DNA of 64,000 nucleotides from Saccharothrix sp. (GTDB lineage: Bacteria; Actinomycetota; Actinomycetes; Mycobacteriales; Pseudonocardiaceae), in the NCBI RefSeq assembly GCF_031180885.1, contig NZ_JAPSLK010000003.1:201444-265443 (forward strand). The letters are read 5' to 3'. A program made the translations under genes and the position numbers. Numbering within the stretch: position 1 is the stretch's first letter; each line of letters opens with the position of its first letter. A model generated the notes under the pieces. It saw only the letters and a list, made by a program, of their open reading frames with translations. It searched no databases and was not told the origin of the DNA. Of this stretch, positions 24,579 through 33,071 are shown one piece after another.

Positions 24579-24616
24579 CGACCCCGCTCCCCCACCGACC
24601 CGGCACACTGGCCACC

Positions 24617-25078
24617 GTGACCGGGAAGATCAGCGCGGGCATCCTGCTGTACCGCGCCACCGCCGACGGCCTGGAAGTGCTCATCGGACACATGGGCGGC
24701 CCGTTCTGGGCGCGCAAGGACGCCGGCGCCTGGTCCATCCCCAAGGGCGAGCCCGACGGCGACGAACCCCTGGAGGACACCGCCCGCCGCGAGTTCACCG
24801 AGGAACTCGGCCTGCCCGTCCCCGCCGGCGACCTGCGCCCGCTGGGCCACGTCCGCCAGTCCGGCGGCAAGACCGTCCACGTCTGGGCCCTGGAAGGCGA
24901 TCTGGACCCCGAACAGGTCGTCCCCGGCACCTTCACCCTCGAACACCCCAAGGGCACCGTCCGCGAGTACCCGGAGGTCGACCGGGTCGGCTGGTTCCCG
25001 CTCGCCGACGCCCGTCCCAAGCTGGTCTCGGCCCAGCGCGAGTTCCTCGACCGGCTGACGGCCGCCACGGACGAGTGA
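24617..25078 (+). CDS. NUDIX hydrolase
   Basis: A 153-residue NUDIX protein. The box is at residues 49-71: GEPDGDEPLEDTARREFTEE followed by LGL, fitting GX5EX7REUXEEXGU. Before it stand SAGILLYRATADGLEVLIGH and WSIPKG, and after it GKTVHVWALEGDLD. It resembles ADP-ribose or diadenosine-polyphosphate hydrolases of the predicted NTP-pyrophosphohydrolase group. Coupled with tdk in position, it may sanitise nucleotides. The start is GTG 24617. Confidence 0.9.
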   Translation: MTGKISAGILLYRATADGLEVLIGHMGGPFWARKDAGAWSIPKGEPDGDEPLEDTARREFTEELGLPVPAGDLRPLGHVRQSGGKTVHVWALEGDLDPEQVVPGTFTLEHPKGTVREYPEVDRVGWFPLADARPKLVSAQREFLDRLTAATDE

Positions 25079-25104
25079 TCTTTATTCCACACTGAAATCA
25101 TCAA

Positions 25105-25130
25105 GGGAATAAAATCCTCCGCCCAACGTT
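25105..25130 (+). promoter_or_regulatory. SigR-type (thiol-stress) promoter candidate upstream of rbpA
   Basis: GGGAAT at 25105-25110 and GTT at 25128-25130 are separated by 17 bases, close to the SigR consensus GGAAT-N18-GTT. In Streptomyces, rbpA is a known SigR target. The site is 430 bases before the rbpA ATG, further than usual, and the GGAAT is also part of an inverted repeat, so the assignment is tentative. Confidence 0.45.
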
Positions 25131-25309
25131 TGGGTGCGCGCCGACCGGGTGACCCTTGTTCGGCAGCCGCCACGGAGCACACCTACAACGACACGCAGCG
25201 TTGCCGACTCCACGAAACCCGCCGAAATGACTGACAGTGACCATCCGGACGATCCTCGTCACTACAAGCGAGTTAAGCCCGAGTTAACATCGCCCTGCGT
25301 CATCGGTCT

Positions 25310-25377
25310 AAGCTGTCGCAGCCGCACACTTTCTGCCGGAACTACTCCATCAGTGTGATGAAGTAGCCCGACAGCTT
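25310..25377 (+). ncRNA. Structured RNA candidate in the rbpA leader
   Basis: An outer stem AAGCTGTCG (25310-25318) pairs perfectly with CGACAGCTT (25369-25377). Inside it CTACTCCATCA (25342-25352) pairs with TGATGAAGTAG (25356-25366) with one mismatch and a GTG loop. The left side has a 23-base bulge that contains GCCGCAC...TCTGCCGG. I do not recognise a named RNA family. It may be a cis-regulatory leader of rbpA, the end of an upstream small RNA, or a processing site. Confidence 0.45.
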
Positions 25378-25560
25378 GATAACGCGTCACGATCTCGCCG
25401 CGATTGCATCCCTTAGGAGGAAGCCTTCGTTGACGAGTGAAAGACGTCACTGTGGGCGACCATGACCGTGACGCCGGGAACGAACGGAGCAGTCCGATCG
25501 TTGCACTCGGTGAGCAACACCGCCTGGGCCCCGGCCCTGAGCCGAGCGAAAGGAACCGCC

Positions 25561-25905
25561 ATGGCCGACCGCGTTCTACGGGGTAGCCGGCTCGGAGCAG
25601 TCAGCTACGAGACCGACCGCAATCACGACCTCGCCCCGCGCCGGTCGGTGCGGTACGCCTGCCCCAAGGGCCACGACTTCGAGGTGCCGTTCTCCGACGA
25701 CGCCGAGATCCCGCACACCTGGGAGTGCCGCCTGCACGGCCAGGAGTCCAAGATCATCGACGGTGCCGAGCCGGAGGCCAAGAAGGTCAAGCCGCCGCGC
25801 ACGCACTGGGACATGCTCCTGGAGCGCCGCTCCATCCCGGAGCTGGAGGAGCTGCTCGACGAGCGGCTGGAGGAGCTGAGGGGTCGGCGCACCCGCACCG
25901 CCTGA
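25561..25905 (+). CDS. rbpA: RNA polymerase-binding protein RbpA
   Basis: A 114-residue essential actinobacterial transcription factor that binds the principal sigma factor and core RNA polymerase and stabilises the open complex. It shows the N-terminal tail and core (RVLRGSRLGAVSYETDRNHD), a zinc-type core domain with CPKGHDFEVPFSDDAEIPHT and WEC, the basic linker (EAKKVKPPRTHWDM) and the sigma-interaction domain LLERRSIPELEELLDERLEE. The ATG at 25561 has AAAGGA eight bases upstream. A strong terminator follows 20 bases after the stop. Confidence 0.96.
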   Translation: MADRVLRGSRLGAVSYETDRNHDLAPRRSVRYACPKGHDFEVPFSDDAEIPHTWECRLHGQESKIIDGAEPEAKKVKPPRTHWDMLLERRSIPELEELLDERLEELRGRRTRTA

Positions 25906-25925
25906 CACCCCCACACACACGACTA

Positions 25926-25958
25926 GGGGCCCGCCGGAGATCCGGCGGGCCCCTTTCG
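25926..25958. terminator. Bidirectional terminator between rbpA and ppm1
   Basis: A near-perfect GC stem, GGGGCCCGCCGGA pairing with TCCGGCGGGCCCC around a GA loop, followed by TTTCGTC on the plus strand. It lies between the convergent stops of rbpA (25905) and the ppm1 gene (25974), so it can end both transcripts. Confidence 0.9.
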
Positions 25959-25973
25959 TCAACACCACACCGG

Positions 25974-26765
25974 CTAGCGGCTCGTGCCGGCCTTGGTCTT
26001 CGGCGCGAACAGGTCGCGCAGCTGGGTGTAGCGGCGGCGCAGGCCCCACTTGGTCACCCTGATGAGCGCCTCGCGGACGATGTCGCCGCTCATCTTCGAC
26101 ACACCGATCTCACGCTCGGTGAACGTGATGGGCACCTCCACGACCCGGTAGCCCAGCTCGATGGTCCGCCAGCCCAGGTCGATCTGGAAGCAGTACCCGG
26201 CCGAGGCCACCGAGGTGAGGTTCAGGTTGCGCAGCACATCCGCCCGGTAGGCGCGGAAGCCCGCGGTGATGTCCTTCACCTTCGCGCCGAGCGCCAGCCG
26301 CGAGTACAGGTTCGCGCCCCGCGACAGCACCTCCCGCTTCTTCGGCCAGTTCACCACGCTGCCGCCCGGCACGTACCGCGAGCCGATCACCAGGTCGGCG
26401 TCGCGCAGCGCGTCCAGCAGCCGCGGCAGGTCCTCCGGCGCGTGCGAACCGTCGGCGTCCATCTCCACCAGCACCTGGTAGCCGCGCTCCATGCCCCAGC
26501 CGAAGCCCGCGATGTAGGCGGCGCCCAGCCCGGCCTTCTCCGTGCGGTGCAGCACGTGCACCCGGTCGTCCGCGGCGGCCATCTCGTCGGCGAGCTGCCC
26601 CGTGCCGTCCGGGCTGCCGTCGTCGACCACGAGCGCGTGCACCTTCGGCAGCGCCGCGTGCAGCCGCTTCACGATCTTCCCGATGTTGTCCCGCTCGTTG
26701 TAGGTCGGGATCACCACCAGCACCGGCCCGAGCTCGCGGTCAGGCTGCGCCTGCTGGTCCGCCAT
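25974..26765 (-). CDS. ppm1: Polyprenol-phosphate mannosyltransferase (Ppm1 catalytic domain)
   Basis: A 263-residue GT2 glycosyltransferase that moves mannose from GDP-mannose to polyprenyl phosphate at the inner membrane face, supplying lipoglycan synthesis and protein O-mannosylation. Motifs are [33 protein letters not shown], the metal site [17 protein letters not shown] and [11 protein letters not shown]. It lacks the C-terminal membrane domain of eukaryotic enzymes. The ATG at 26765 has GAGGAGGAAACGG before it and overlaps the end of lnt by 26 bases. In M. tuberculosis the two domains are one protein (Rv2051c). Confidence 0.93.
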   Translation of the reverse strand: MADQQAQPDRELGPVLVVIPTYNERDNIGKIVKRLHAALPKVHALVVDDGSPDGTGQLADEMAAADDRVHVLHRTEKAGLGAAYIAGFGWGMERGYQVLVEMDADGSHAPEDLPRLLDALRDADLVIGSRYVPGGSVVNWPKKREVLSRGANLYSRLALGAKVKDITAGFRAYRADVLRNLNLTSVASAGYCFQIDLGWRTIELGYRVVEVPITFTEREIGVSKMSGDIVREALIRVTKWGLRRRYTQLRDLFAPKTKAGTSR

Positions 26766-28347
26766 CCGTTTCCTCCTCGCCGACACCCGCACCAGGGGTC
26801 GGACGCGATCCTCGTCGTTGCACTGTCAAGCCGAACGCCACGGCCAGAAGGCCCAGCGCGGTCATCACCCACTCGGGCCATGCGCCGAGCCGGGTGGCAA
26901 GCGTAGCCTCCCCGCGCAGCGGCAGCTCCGCCACCAGTGCGTCGGGGGTGAACAAACCAGTCCGCTGGGTGACCGAGCCGTCCGGCGCCACGATGGCGCT
27001 GACCCCGCTCGTGGCCGCCACGACCACCGCTTTCCCGTGCTCGACGGCCCGCACCCGGGACATCGCGAGCTGCTGGTAGGTCATCTCGGTGAAGCCGAAC
27101 GTGGCGTTGTTGGTCGGGATCGCGATCAGGTTCGCGCCCGCGGTGATCGAGTCGCGCACCACACCGTCGAACGCGACCTCGTAGCACGTGTCGATCGCCA
27201 CCTTCGCGGGCCCCATGGTGAAGCCCTCCGGGTCCGAGCCCGGCTGGAACACCCCGGCCCGGTCCACCGTCTTGGTGAAGATCCGGAAGAAGCCGCGGAA
27301 CGGCATGGTCTCGCCGAACGGCTGGAGCTGCCGCTTGGTGTAGGTGTCGATCGGGCCGCGCTCGGGGTCCCACAGCACCACGGTGTTGCGCGGCAGGTTG
27401 TCCGAGCGGTCGATGACCACCGCGCCCACCGCGATCGGGGCTTTGATGGCCCGCGCGGCCCGGTTGATCTGGGCGGCGGCGTCGACGTTGCGGAACGGGT
27501 CGATGTCGGAGGAGTTCTCCGGCCAGATCACCAGGTCCGGCTGCTTCGCCTTGCCTTCCGCCACCGCCTCGGCCAGCTCGATCGTGCGCTTGACGTGGTT
27601 GTCCAGCACGGCCCGGCGCTGGGCGTTGAAGTCCAGGCCGGCGCGCGGCACGTTGCCCTGGATCGCGGCCACCACCGCGGTGCCCTGGTCGGGCTCGGTG
27701 CCGACCAGCGGCGTCGCGGCCAGACCGAGCGCGAGCGGCAGCACCACCAGGGGCGCGCCGAGCTTCCAGTTGCGGCCCAGGTGGGCCAGGCCGAAGCCGG
27801 TCAGCGCCACGGCGAACCCGACCAGCGGCGCACCACCCAGGGACGCCAGCGGCAGGTACCAGCCCTCGGGCTGGCCGAACGCGATCTTGCCCCACGGGAA
27901 CCCGCCGAACGGGAACACGCTCCGGAACAGCTCACCGGCCACCCACAGCAGCGCCATCCACACCGGCGCGCCGGGCAGCGTCGACACCCGCGCCATCAGG
28001 GCCGTGCCCACGCCGATCAGCAAGCCGCACACCAGCGCCAACGGCAGCCACGCGATCAGCCCGACGAACTCGCCGGTCCAGCGCAGCAGCGGCGCCATGA
28101 ACCCGACGCCCCACACCACGCCCAGCCCGAAGCCCGCGCGCATCCGCCGCCCGTGCAGCAGGACGCCCAGCACGGCGAACCCGATCGGGGCCAGCCACCA
28201 CAGGGTGCGCGGCGGGAAGCTGAGGAACACCAGTCCCCCGCCCGCCGCGGCCAGCGCGATCCTCAGCAAGGCGCCCCGCACGTCCCGGCGGCGGGCAGGG
28301 GGCGTGTCGGCGGCGGGCTGTCCCGGCGCCACGGGGGTCGCGACCAC
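26740..28347 (-). CDS. lnt: Apolipoprotein N-acyltransferase
   Basis: A 535-residue membrane enzyme that adds the third acyl chain to lipoproteins. Six or more transmembrane helices fill the first 220 residues ([20 protein letters not shown]-type start, [20 protein letters not shown]). The periplasmic nitrilase domain shows the catalytic Glu in [15 protein letters not shown], the Lys in [17 protein letters not shown] and the Cys in [13 protein letters not shown] final helix ([17 protein letters not shown]) and an acidic tail follow. GTG 28347 is chosen from the membrane topology. It overlaps and precedes ppm1, its natural partner. Confidence 0.93.
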   Translation of the reverse strand: MVATPVAPGQPAADTPPARRRDVRGALLRIALAAAGGGLVFLSFPPRTLWWLAPIGFAVLGVLLHGRRMRAGFGLGVVWGVGFMAPLLRWTGEFVGLIAWLPLALVCGLLIGVGTALMARVSTLPGAPVWMALLWVAGELFRSVFPFGGFPWGKIAFGQPEGWYLPLASLGGAPLVGFAVALTGFGLAHLGRNWKLGAPLVVLPLALGLAATPLVGTEPDQGTAVVAAIQGNVPRAGLDFNAQRRAVLDNHVKRTIELAEAVAEGKAKQPDLVIWPENSSDIDPFRNVDAAAQINRAARAIKAPIAVGAVVIDRSDNLPRNTVVLWDPERGPIDTYTKRQLQPFGETMPFRGFFRIFTKTVDRAGVFQPGSDPEGFTMGPAKVAIDTCYEVAFDGVVRDSITAGANLIAIPTNNATFGFTEMTYQQLAMSRVRAVEHGKAVVVAATSGVSAIVAPDGSVTQRTGLFTPDALVAELPLRGEATLATRLGAWPEWVMTALGLLAVAFGLTVQRRGSRPTPGAGVGEEETDGGPAGAA

Positions 28348-28528
28348 GCCGACCAGCCTACGAGGCCGCCGGCCTGCGCCGACACCGGCCACCGAGATCA
28401 ACCCCACGAACCACCGGACGTGTGGGTGCACGCGGGGTTGCCCGTGCGTGAGGCGGGTCTCCCGTCCCTGGTCCCGGTTCAGGGTTCCCACCGATGCGAA
28501 CCGGCCCGGACCGGCGGATGGTGGAGTC

Positions 28529-28714
28529 ATGACCACGTTGACCAGGCCCCAGAGCCAGAAGGTGATCGCCGGTGTGTGCGCGGGACTGGCCGCCCGGTTC
28601 GGTTGGAAGCCGAACACGGTCCGGTTGCTGTTCCTGCTGTCCTGCCTGCTGCCCGGACCGCAGTTCGTCATCTACCTCGTGCTGTGGGTGATGATGCCCA
28701 AGCGCCCCTACTGA
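28529..28714 (+). CDS. Small PspC-domain membrane protein
   Basis: A 61-residue protein that is one PspC domain: MTTLTRPQSQKVIAGVCAGL then AARFGWKPNTVRLLF, a transmembrane helix (LLFLLSCLLPGPQFVIYLVL) and the end VLWVMMPKRPY. PspC proteins sit in the inner membrane and respond to envelope stress. It has GGAG five bases before the ATG. Its end overlaps the convergent TetR gene by seven bases. Confidence 0.85.
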   Translation: MTTLTRPQSQKVIAGVCAGLAARFGWKPNTVRLLFLLSCLLPGPQFVIYLVLWVMMPKRPY

Positions 28715-29448
28715 CGGGTCCGCACCAGCGCCTCGACGCCGTCGAGCACGCGTTCCAGGCCGAACTCGAACGCGTGCTCCCCCGAGTACGCCGCGCCGTG
28801 CGCCTCCCCCGCCGCCGCGCCCACCCGGGCCGCCAGCGGGAACCGCGCCGGGTCGAACACACCGGCCAGGACCGGCGCGGCAGCGGCCCACCACTGCTCG
28901 TCGCTGAGCCCGGTGCGCTGCTCGACCCGCGCCGACTCGACGGCGAGCCGGGCCGCCGCGCGGACGTGCCCGAGCACGAGGGTGAGCACGGCGTCCATCT
29001 CGACGTCGGTGAGCCCGATCCCGTCGACCGCGCGCAGCTCGTGGTCGTACTTGGCGGCGACGTTGGGCCCGAGCACCGCCCGGGCGCCGGGGACGTCGAG
29101 CAGCCACGGGTGGCGCAGGCACAGTGCCCAGTTCTCGCGGGCGAGGTGGGCGAGCCGGGCGCGCCACCCGCCGGGGACCTCGTCCCGGGCGGTCTCGGCG
29201 CTGACCGTGTCGACCATGACGTCGACCAGCTCGGCTTTGCCGGGGACGTAGGTGTAGAGCGACATCGCCCCGACACCGAGCTTGTCCGCGACCCGGCGCA
29301 TGGACACCGCGTCCAGGCCTTCGGCGTCGGCCAACTCGACCGCGGCGGCGACGATCCGGTCCAGCCCGAGGCCCTTGCGCGGTGCGGGCGTGGAGGTGCG
29401 CCAGAGCACCGCGAGGGTGCGCGCCGGGTCACTGCGTTCGGTCGCCAC
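28708..29448 (-). CDS. TetR-family regulator with a TetR_C-type ligand domain
   Basis: A 246-residue TetR protein. The HTH is LDRIVAAAVELADAEGLDAV, then SMRRVADKLGVGAMSLYTYV. The C-terminal half (DVEMDAVLTLVLGHVRAAAR, HAFEFGLERVLDGVEALVRT) is the PF02909 tetracycline-repressor type. The first 27 residues are an extension common in these proteins. No divergent transporter is adjacent; the nearest on the same strand is a GntR gene upstream. It overlaps PspC by seven bases at the 3' end. Confidence 0.88.
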   Translation of the reverse strand: MATERSDPARTLAVLWRTSTPAPRKGLGLDRIVAAAVELADAEGLDAVSMRRVADKLGVGAMSLYTYVPGKAELVDVMVDTVSAETARDEVPGGWRARLAHLARENWALCLRHPWLLDVPGARAVLGPNVAAKYDHELRAVDGIGLTDVEMDAVLTLVLGHVRAAARLAVESARVEQRTGLSDEQWWAAAAPVLAGVFDPARFPLAARVGAAAGEAHGAAYSGEHAFEFGLERVLDGVEALVRTRQ

Positions 29449-29474
29449 CCGGCCACCCTACTGATCGGACTGGT

Positions 29475-29828
29475 TCAGTCCGCGAGGGCGGCGCGGACGA
29501 TCTCCAGCGCCTCCTCGGCGGTCAGGCCCTGCTCGCGCGCCGTGGCGGCGTAATTGCGGGCGGCCCGCAGCACCCGTTCCCGGCTGCGCTCCCCCGCCGC
29601 GCTGACCACGGTCCCGGCTCTGCCCCGGGTCTCGATGAGACCCGCCTCCTCCAGCTCGCGGTAGGCACGGGCCACGGTGTTGACCGCGATGCCCAGCTCG
29701 GCGGCGAGGGCCCGCACGGTGGGCAACCGGGTGCCCACGGCCAGCTCGCGCTCGGTGATCTTGCGGGCGAACTGGGACCGCACCTGCTCGAAGGGCGGTA
29801 CCGAGGAGGCCGGATCGAGGCTGATCAC
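29475..29828 (-). CDS. GntR-family regulator, YtrA-type
   Basis: A 117-residue GntR regulator with an N-terminal winged HTH (PPFEQVRSQFARKITERELA, GTRLPTVRALAAELGIAVNT and VARAYRELEEAGLIETRGRA) and only a short C-terminal helical tail, as in the YtrA subgroup. This group usually controls ABC transporter operons, but none is adjacent. The GTG at 29828 is used (VISLDPASSVPPFEQ). It is divergent from the HelD-like gene, with 102 bases between, so it may control that gene. Confidence 0.87.
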   Translation of the reverse strand: MISLDPASSVPPFEQVRSQFARKITERELAVGTRLPTVRALAAELGIAVNTVARAYRELEEAGLIETRGRAGTVVSAAGERSRERVLRAARNYAATAREQGLTAEEALEIVRAALAD

Positions 29829-29930
29829 GCGTCGATAGTGGCAGACGCCGGCCGACGCGCAGTACCGGCTGAGCGCGTGCGGAAAGACAAGACTGCACTT
29901 CCCCGATCGGGTCCGGCACCGTGACTGCCC

Positions 29931-31985
29931 GTGACCAGCCCCGAGATCCGCCGCGAACAGGACTTCCTCGACGAGTTGCACCGCTTCGCCGACCTGCCCG
30001 ACGACGTGTGCTTCGGCCGCCTGGACCACGCCGACGGCCGCTCCGTCCACATCGGACGCGCCGGCGTGTTCCGCGACGACGAGCCGCTGCTGCTGGACTG
30101 GCGCGCCCCCGCCGCCCGCCCCTTCTACACCGCCACCGCCGCCTCCCCCGAAGGCGTGATCAGGCGACGGCGCATCACCACCCGGGGCCGAACCGTGCTC
30201 GCCGTGGACGACGAACTGCTCGGCGACGGCGAGGTGGACGGCGTGACCGGCGATGCCGCGCTGCTCCAGGCCGTGACGGCGGCGCGCGGCGACCGGATGC
30301 GGACCGTCGTCACCACGCTGCGCGCGGAACAGGACGCCGTGATCCGCTCCGACCACGCCGGCGTGCTGGTGATCGACGGCGGTCCCGGCACCGGCAAGAC
30401 CGCCGTGGCCCTGCACCGCGTGGCACACCTGCTCTACCGCCGCCCCCACCTGGCCGCGCGCGGTGTGCTGGTGGTCGGCCCGAACCGGCTGTTCCTGGAC
30501 TACATCGGCCAGGTTTTGCCCGGCCTGGGCGAGGACCGGGTGGTGACGACCACGGTAGACCGGCTGCTCCCGGGCATCGCCCCGGACCGGGCGGAGCCCG
30601 CCGAGGTCGCCGAGTTGAAGGGCCGGGCCGTGCTGGCCGAGGTGCTGGCCGACGCCGTCCGGTCCTACGTCCGCGGCGGCGAGGTCGAGGTGGAGTTCGA
30701 AGGGCACCGGCTGGTGGTGGACACGGCGGAGGCGGTGCGGCGGGCGCGCCGGGCCGGTCTGCCGCACGGTCCGGCGGGGTCGGTGTTCCACCGGGAGGTG
30801 GTGGACGCGCTGGTCCGGGCGTTGGCGAGGCGGATGGAGGCGGTCGTGCTGTCCGACGACGGCGAGGCGCTGGACGGCGGTCGGGCGGACGGTGGGCTGG
30901 GCGCGGCGGACGTGCGGGCGCTGGAGGCAGTCGGTTTCGTGGTCGACCCCGACGACCTGGGGCCGCGCCCGGTGCTCGATGACGACGACCTGGCCGACCT
31001 GCGCGCCGCTCTCCTGGCGTCGGCCGATGTCCGCGCCGCCGTGGCCGAGGTGTGGCCGGACTTGACCCCGACCCGGGTCTTGGACGACCTCTACGCGGAC
31101 CCGTCCCGCGCCCGCGGGCTGTCACCGGCCGAACGGGACGCCTTGCGCCGCTCCCCCGGCGGCTGGACCGCCGCGGATGTGCCCCTGCTCGACGAAGCCG
31201 CCGCGTTGGTGGGCGCCGGCCCCGACCGGTCCGGCGCGAGCTTCGCCGAGCACACCGCCGGCCGGAGCCTCGCCCAGCGCGCCGCCGACCGGTCCGGCGG
31301 GAGTTTCGCCGAGCGGGCGGCGGCCGACCCGGGCTGGGCGTTCGGGCACGTCGTGGTGGACGAGGCGCAGGAGTTGTCGCCGATGGCGTGGCGGGCGGTC
31401 CTGCGCCGCTGCCCCAGCCGGTCGCTCACCGTCGTCGGCGACCTCGACCAAGGCGGCCGCGCACGATCCTGGGACGAGGTGCTGGGGCCGCACGTCGGCG
31501 ACCGGTGGCGGCGCACCCGGCTCACCGTCACCTACCGCACCCCGGCGGAAGTCGTCGCCGCCGCAGCCGCCGTGCTGGACGTCGAACCACCCACCGCCAT
31601 CCGGTCAACAGGCGTGCGGCCGTGGCGCAAGCAGTCCACGGACCTCCCCGCCGACGTCGCCGCGTGGGCCGCCACAGAAGCCCGGCACGAAGGCCGGTTC
31701 GCCGTCGTCGCGCCCGAACACCTGGTGCCGGAGCTCGCCGCCGCACTGCCCGACGACCGGTTCCGCGCCCTCACCCCTCGCCAGGTCAAAGGACTGGAGT
31801 TCGACTCGGTCCTGGTCGTCGACCCGGCGGCGATCCTGGCCGAGCCACGCGACCTGTACGTGGCCATGACCAGGACCACCCACCGGCTCGGCCTGCTCCA
31901 CCCGGGCCCGCCCCCAGAACAGATCGTCGACCTGCCCGAACTCAGTCCTGCTTCGGCGCCACCACCGTGCCCCGCGCGCGGGTGA
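29931..31985 (+). CDS. HelD-type RNA polymerase recycling motor ATPase (UvrD-like) lacking the N-terminal coiled coil
   Basis: A 684-residue UvrD-like SF1 ATPase of the HelD/HelR group, which removes stalled or drug-bound RNA polymerase from DNA. It shows the Q-motif RAEQDAVIR (131-139), Walker A GGPGTGKT (150-157), [17 protein letters not shown], Walker [38 protein letters not shown], and [14 protein letters not shown]. The N terminus is only [20 protein letters not shown] before [12 protein letters not shown]; mycobacterial HelD has some 60 more residues there, forming the coiled coil that enters the secondary channel. An in-frame stop at 29922 rules out a longer start. It overlaps kal by 44 bases. 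Confidence 0.85.
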   Translation: MTSPEIRREQDFLDELHRFADLPDDVCFGRLDHADGRSVHIGRAGVFRDDEPLLLDWRAPAARPFYTATAASPEGVIRRRRITTRGRTVLAVDDELLGDGEVDGVTGDAALLQAVTAARGDRMRTVVTTLRAEQDAVIRSDHAGVLVIDGGPGTGKTAVALHRVAHLLYRRPHLAARGVLVVGPNRLFLDYIGQVLPGLGEDRVVTTTVDRLLPGIAPDRAEPAEVAELKGRAVLAEVLADAVRSYVRGGEVEVEFEGHRLVVDTAEAVRRARRAGLPHGPAGSVFHREVVDALVRALARRMEAVVLSDDGEALDGGRADGGLGAADVRALEAVGFVVDPDDLGPRPVLDDDDLADLRAALLASADVRAAVAEVWPDLTPTRVLDDLYADPSRARGLSPAERDALRRSPGGWTAADVPLLDEAAALVGAGPDRSGASFAEHTAGRSLAQRAADRSGGSFAERAAADPGWAFGHVVVDEAQELSPMAWRAVLRRCPSRSLTVVGDLDQGGRARSWDEVLGPHVGDRWRRTRLTVTYRTPAEVVAAAAAVLDVEPPTAIRSTGVRPWRKQSTDLPADVAAWAATEARHEGRFAVVAPEHLVPELAAALPDDRFRALTPRQVKGLEFDSVLVVDPAAILAEPRDLYVAMTRTTHRLGLLHPGPPPEQIVDLPELSPASAPPPCPARG

Positions 31986-32331
31986 CCACGACCGGCGGGT
32001 CCAGGACGTCCGCCGCGGACGGCCCGCGCTCCGGGGCCGACCGGCACACCACGCGGGCCTCGAACTCGATCTCGCGGGACCGGGTGCCGACGCGGACCAG
32101 GGTCGCGGTCGCCTCGATCACGTCGCCGGCCTGGATCGGGGCCGTGAACTCGACGTTCGAGTAACCCGCGAACAGGCCCTCGTCGGCGTCCGTTCGGATC
32201 AGCAGCTCGGTCGCCACGTCACCGAACATGCCCAGCCCGTACGCCCCGTCCACGAGGTTGCCCCCGTAGTGGGCGTGCGAGTGCGGCACGTACCGGCGGT
32301 GTGTCACGGAGAAACCCTCGGTCAGGCTCAC
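31942..32331 (-). CDS. kal: 3-aminobutyryl-CoA ammonia-lyase
   Basis: A 129-residue hot-dog-fold enzyme that removes ammonia from 3-aminobutyryl-CoA to give crotonyl-CoA, the last nitrogen-removing step of the lysine fermentation pathway. The characteristic parts are [20 protein letters not shown] with [20 protein letters not shown] and [20 protein letters not shown]. The GTG at 32331 overlaps the kamE stop (GTGA). It is the last gene of the operon and overlaps the convergent HelD-like gene by 44 bases. Confidence 0.88.
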   Translation of the reverse strand: MSLTEGFSVTHRRYVPHSHAHYGGNLVDGAYGLGMFGDVATELLIRTDADEGLFAGYSNVEFTAPIQAGDVIEATATLVRVGTRSREIEFEARVVCRSAPERGPSAADVLDPPVVVTRARGTVVAPKQD

Positions 32332-33071
32332 GCTGCCCCTTTCCTCTCCTGCATCGCGTGCACCAGGTAGCTGGCGACCTCACCGGGCGTCGTCCCCCGG
32401 CTGAACACCCGGTCGACACCGAGTGAGTCCGCCATCAGCGGGTCGAAGCGGGGTCCGCCGGCGATCAGCAGCGGGCGGCGGTCGCCCATGGCCTCGCGGA
32501 ACGCCGCGGACATCTCCTGGGTGTTGAGGATGTGCGCGTCCCGCTGCGTGACGACCTGCGACACCAGCACCGCGTCCGCCTTCTCCGCGCGCGCCCGGCG
32601 CACGAGTTCGGGCACCGACACCTGCGCGCCCAGGTTCACGACCTTCAGCTCGCGGTAGTACTCCAGGCCCTTCTCGCCGGCGAAGCCCTTGATGTTGAGG
32701 ATCGCGTCGATGCCCACCGTGTGCGCGTCGGTGCCGATGCACCCGCCGACCACGACCAGCTTGCGCCGCAACAACTTCTTCACCGTCGTGTTCACCTCGG
32801 CGGGCGAGAGCAGCGGGTACTCCCGCTCCACCACCCGGACCGCGTCGAGGTCCACGATGTGCTTGACCGACCCGTACACCACGAAGAACGTGAAGTCCTC
32901 GCCGATCGGGTGCGAGTGCACGACCATCGCCGGGTCGATGCCCATCTTGTTCGCCAACTGCTGCGCCGCCCCGTCCGCCTTGGGCCCGAACGGGACCGGC
33001 AGGGTGAACGAGGTCTGCACCATCCCGTCGCCGGTGGTGTCGCCGTACGGACGCACGTGCCGCTTGGTCAC
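32328..33071 (-). CDS. kamE: Lysine 5,6-aminomutase, beta (cobalamin-binding) subunit
   Basis: A 247-residue subunit carrying the B12-binding Rossmann domain. DxHxxG is present as [17 protein letters not shown], and [20 protein letters not shown] with [20 protein letters not shown] complete the fold. The preceding part ([37 protein letters not shown]) makes the dimerisation domain. With KamD it moves the amino group of beta-lysine or D-lysine using adenosylcobalamin and PLP. GTG 33071 overlaps the kamD stop and its own stop overlaps kal, both in GTGA. Confidence 0.93.
   Translation of the reverse strand: MTKRHVRPYGDTTGDGMVQTSFTLPVPFGPKADGAAQQLANKMGIDPAMVVHSHPIGEDFTFFVVYGSVKHIVDLDAVRVVEREYPLLSPAEVNTTVKKLLRRKLVVVGGCIGTDAHTVGIDAILNIKGFAGEKGLEYYRELKVVNLGAQVSVPELVRRARAEKADAVLVSQVVTQRDAHILNTQEMSAAFREAMGDRRPLLIAGGPRFDPLMADSLGVDRVFSRGTTPGEVASYLVHAMQERKGAA

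Larger units (their letters stand above)
25079..25560. other. Long intergenic leader region of rbpA
   Basis: 482 bases without a convincing gene, clearly less GC-rich than the rest. It contains an AT inverted repeat TTTATTCC (25081-25088)/GGAATAAA (25106-25113), a SigR-like promoter (25105-25130), a GAGTTAA direct repeat near 25269-25285, a long RNA hairpin (25310-25377), and TTAGGAGG near 25411-25418 in front of a TTG that opens only an 11-codon frame. Such a long leader before rbpA suggests several promoters or post-transcriptional control. Confidence 0.6.

Noticed and set aside
25262-25450. Minus-strand 62-codon frame in the rbpA leader
   Set aside because: No family, no ribosome-binding site, and it runs across the RNA hairpin, whose symmetry explains the open frame.
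25462-25560. Upstream in-frame extension of rbpA (MTVTPGTNGAV)
   Set aside because: Adds 33 residues unlike RbpA; AAAGGA precedes the ATG at 25561, which gives the normal length.
29829-29930. Rifamycin-associated element before the HelD-like gene
   Set aside because: I looked for a long GGGGCTTGCG-type inverted repeat in the 102-base gap and found none, so rifamycin control is not claimed.
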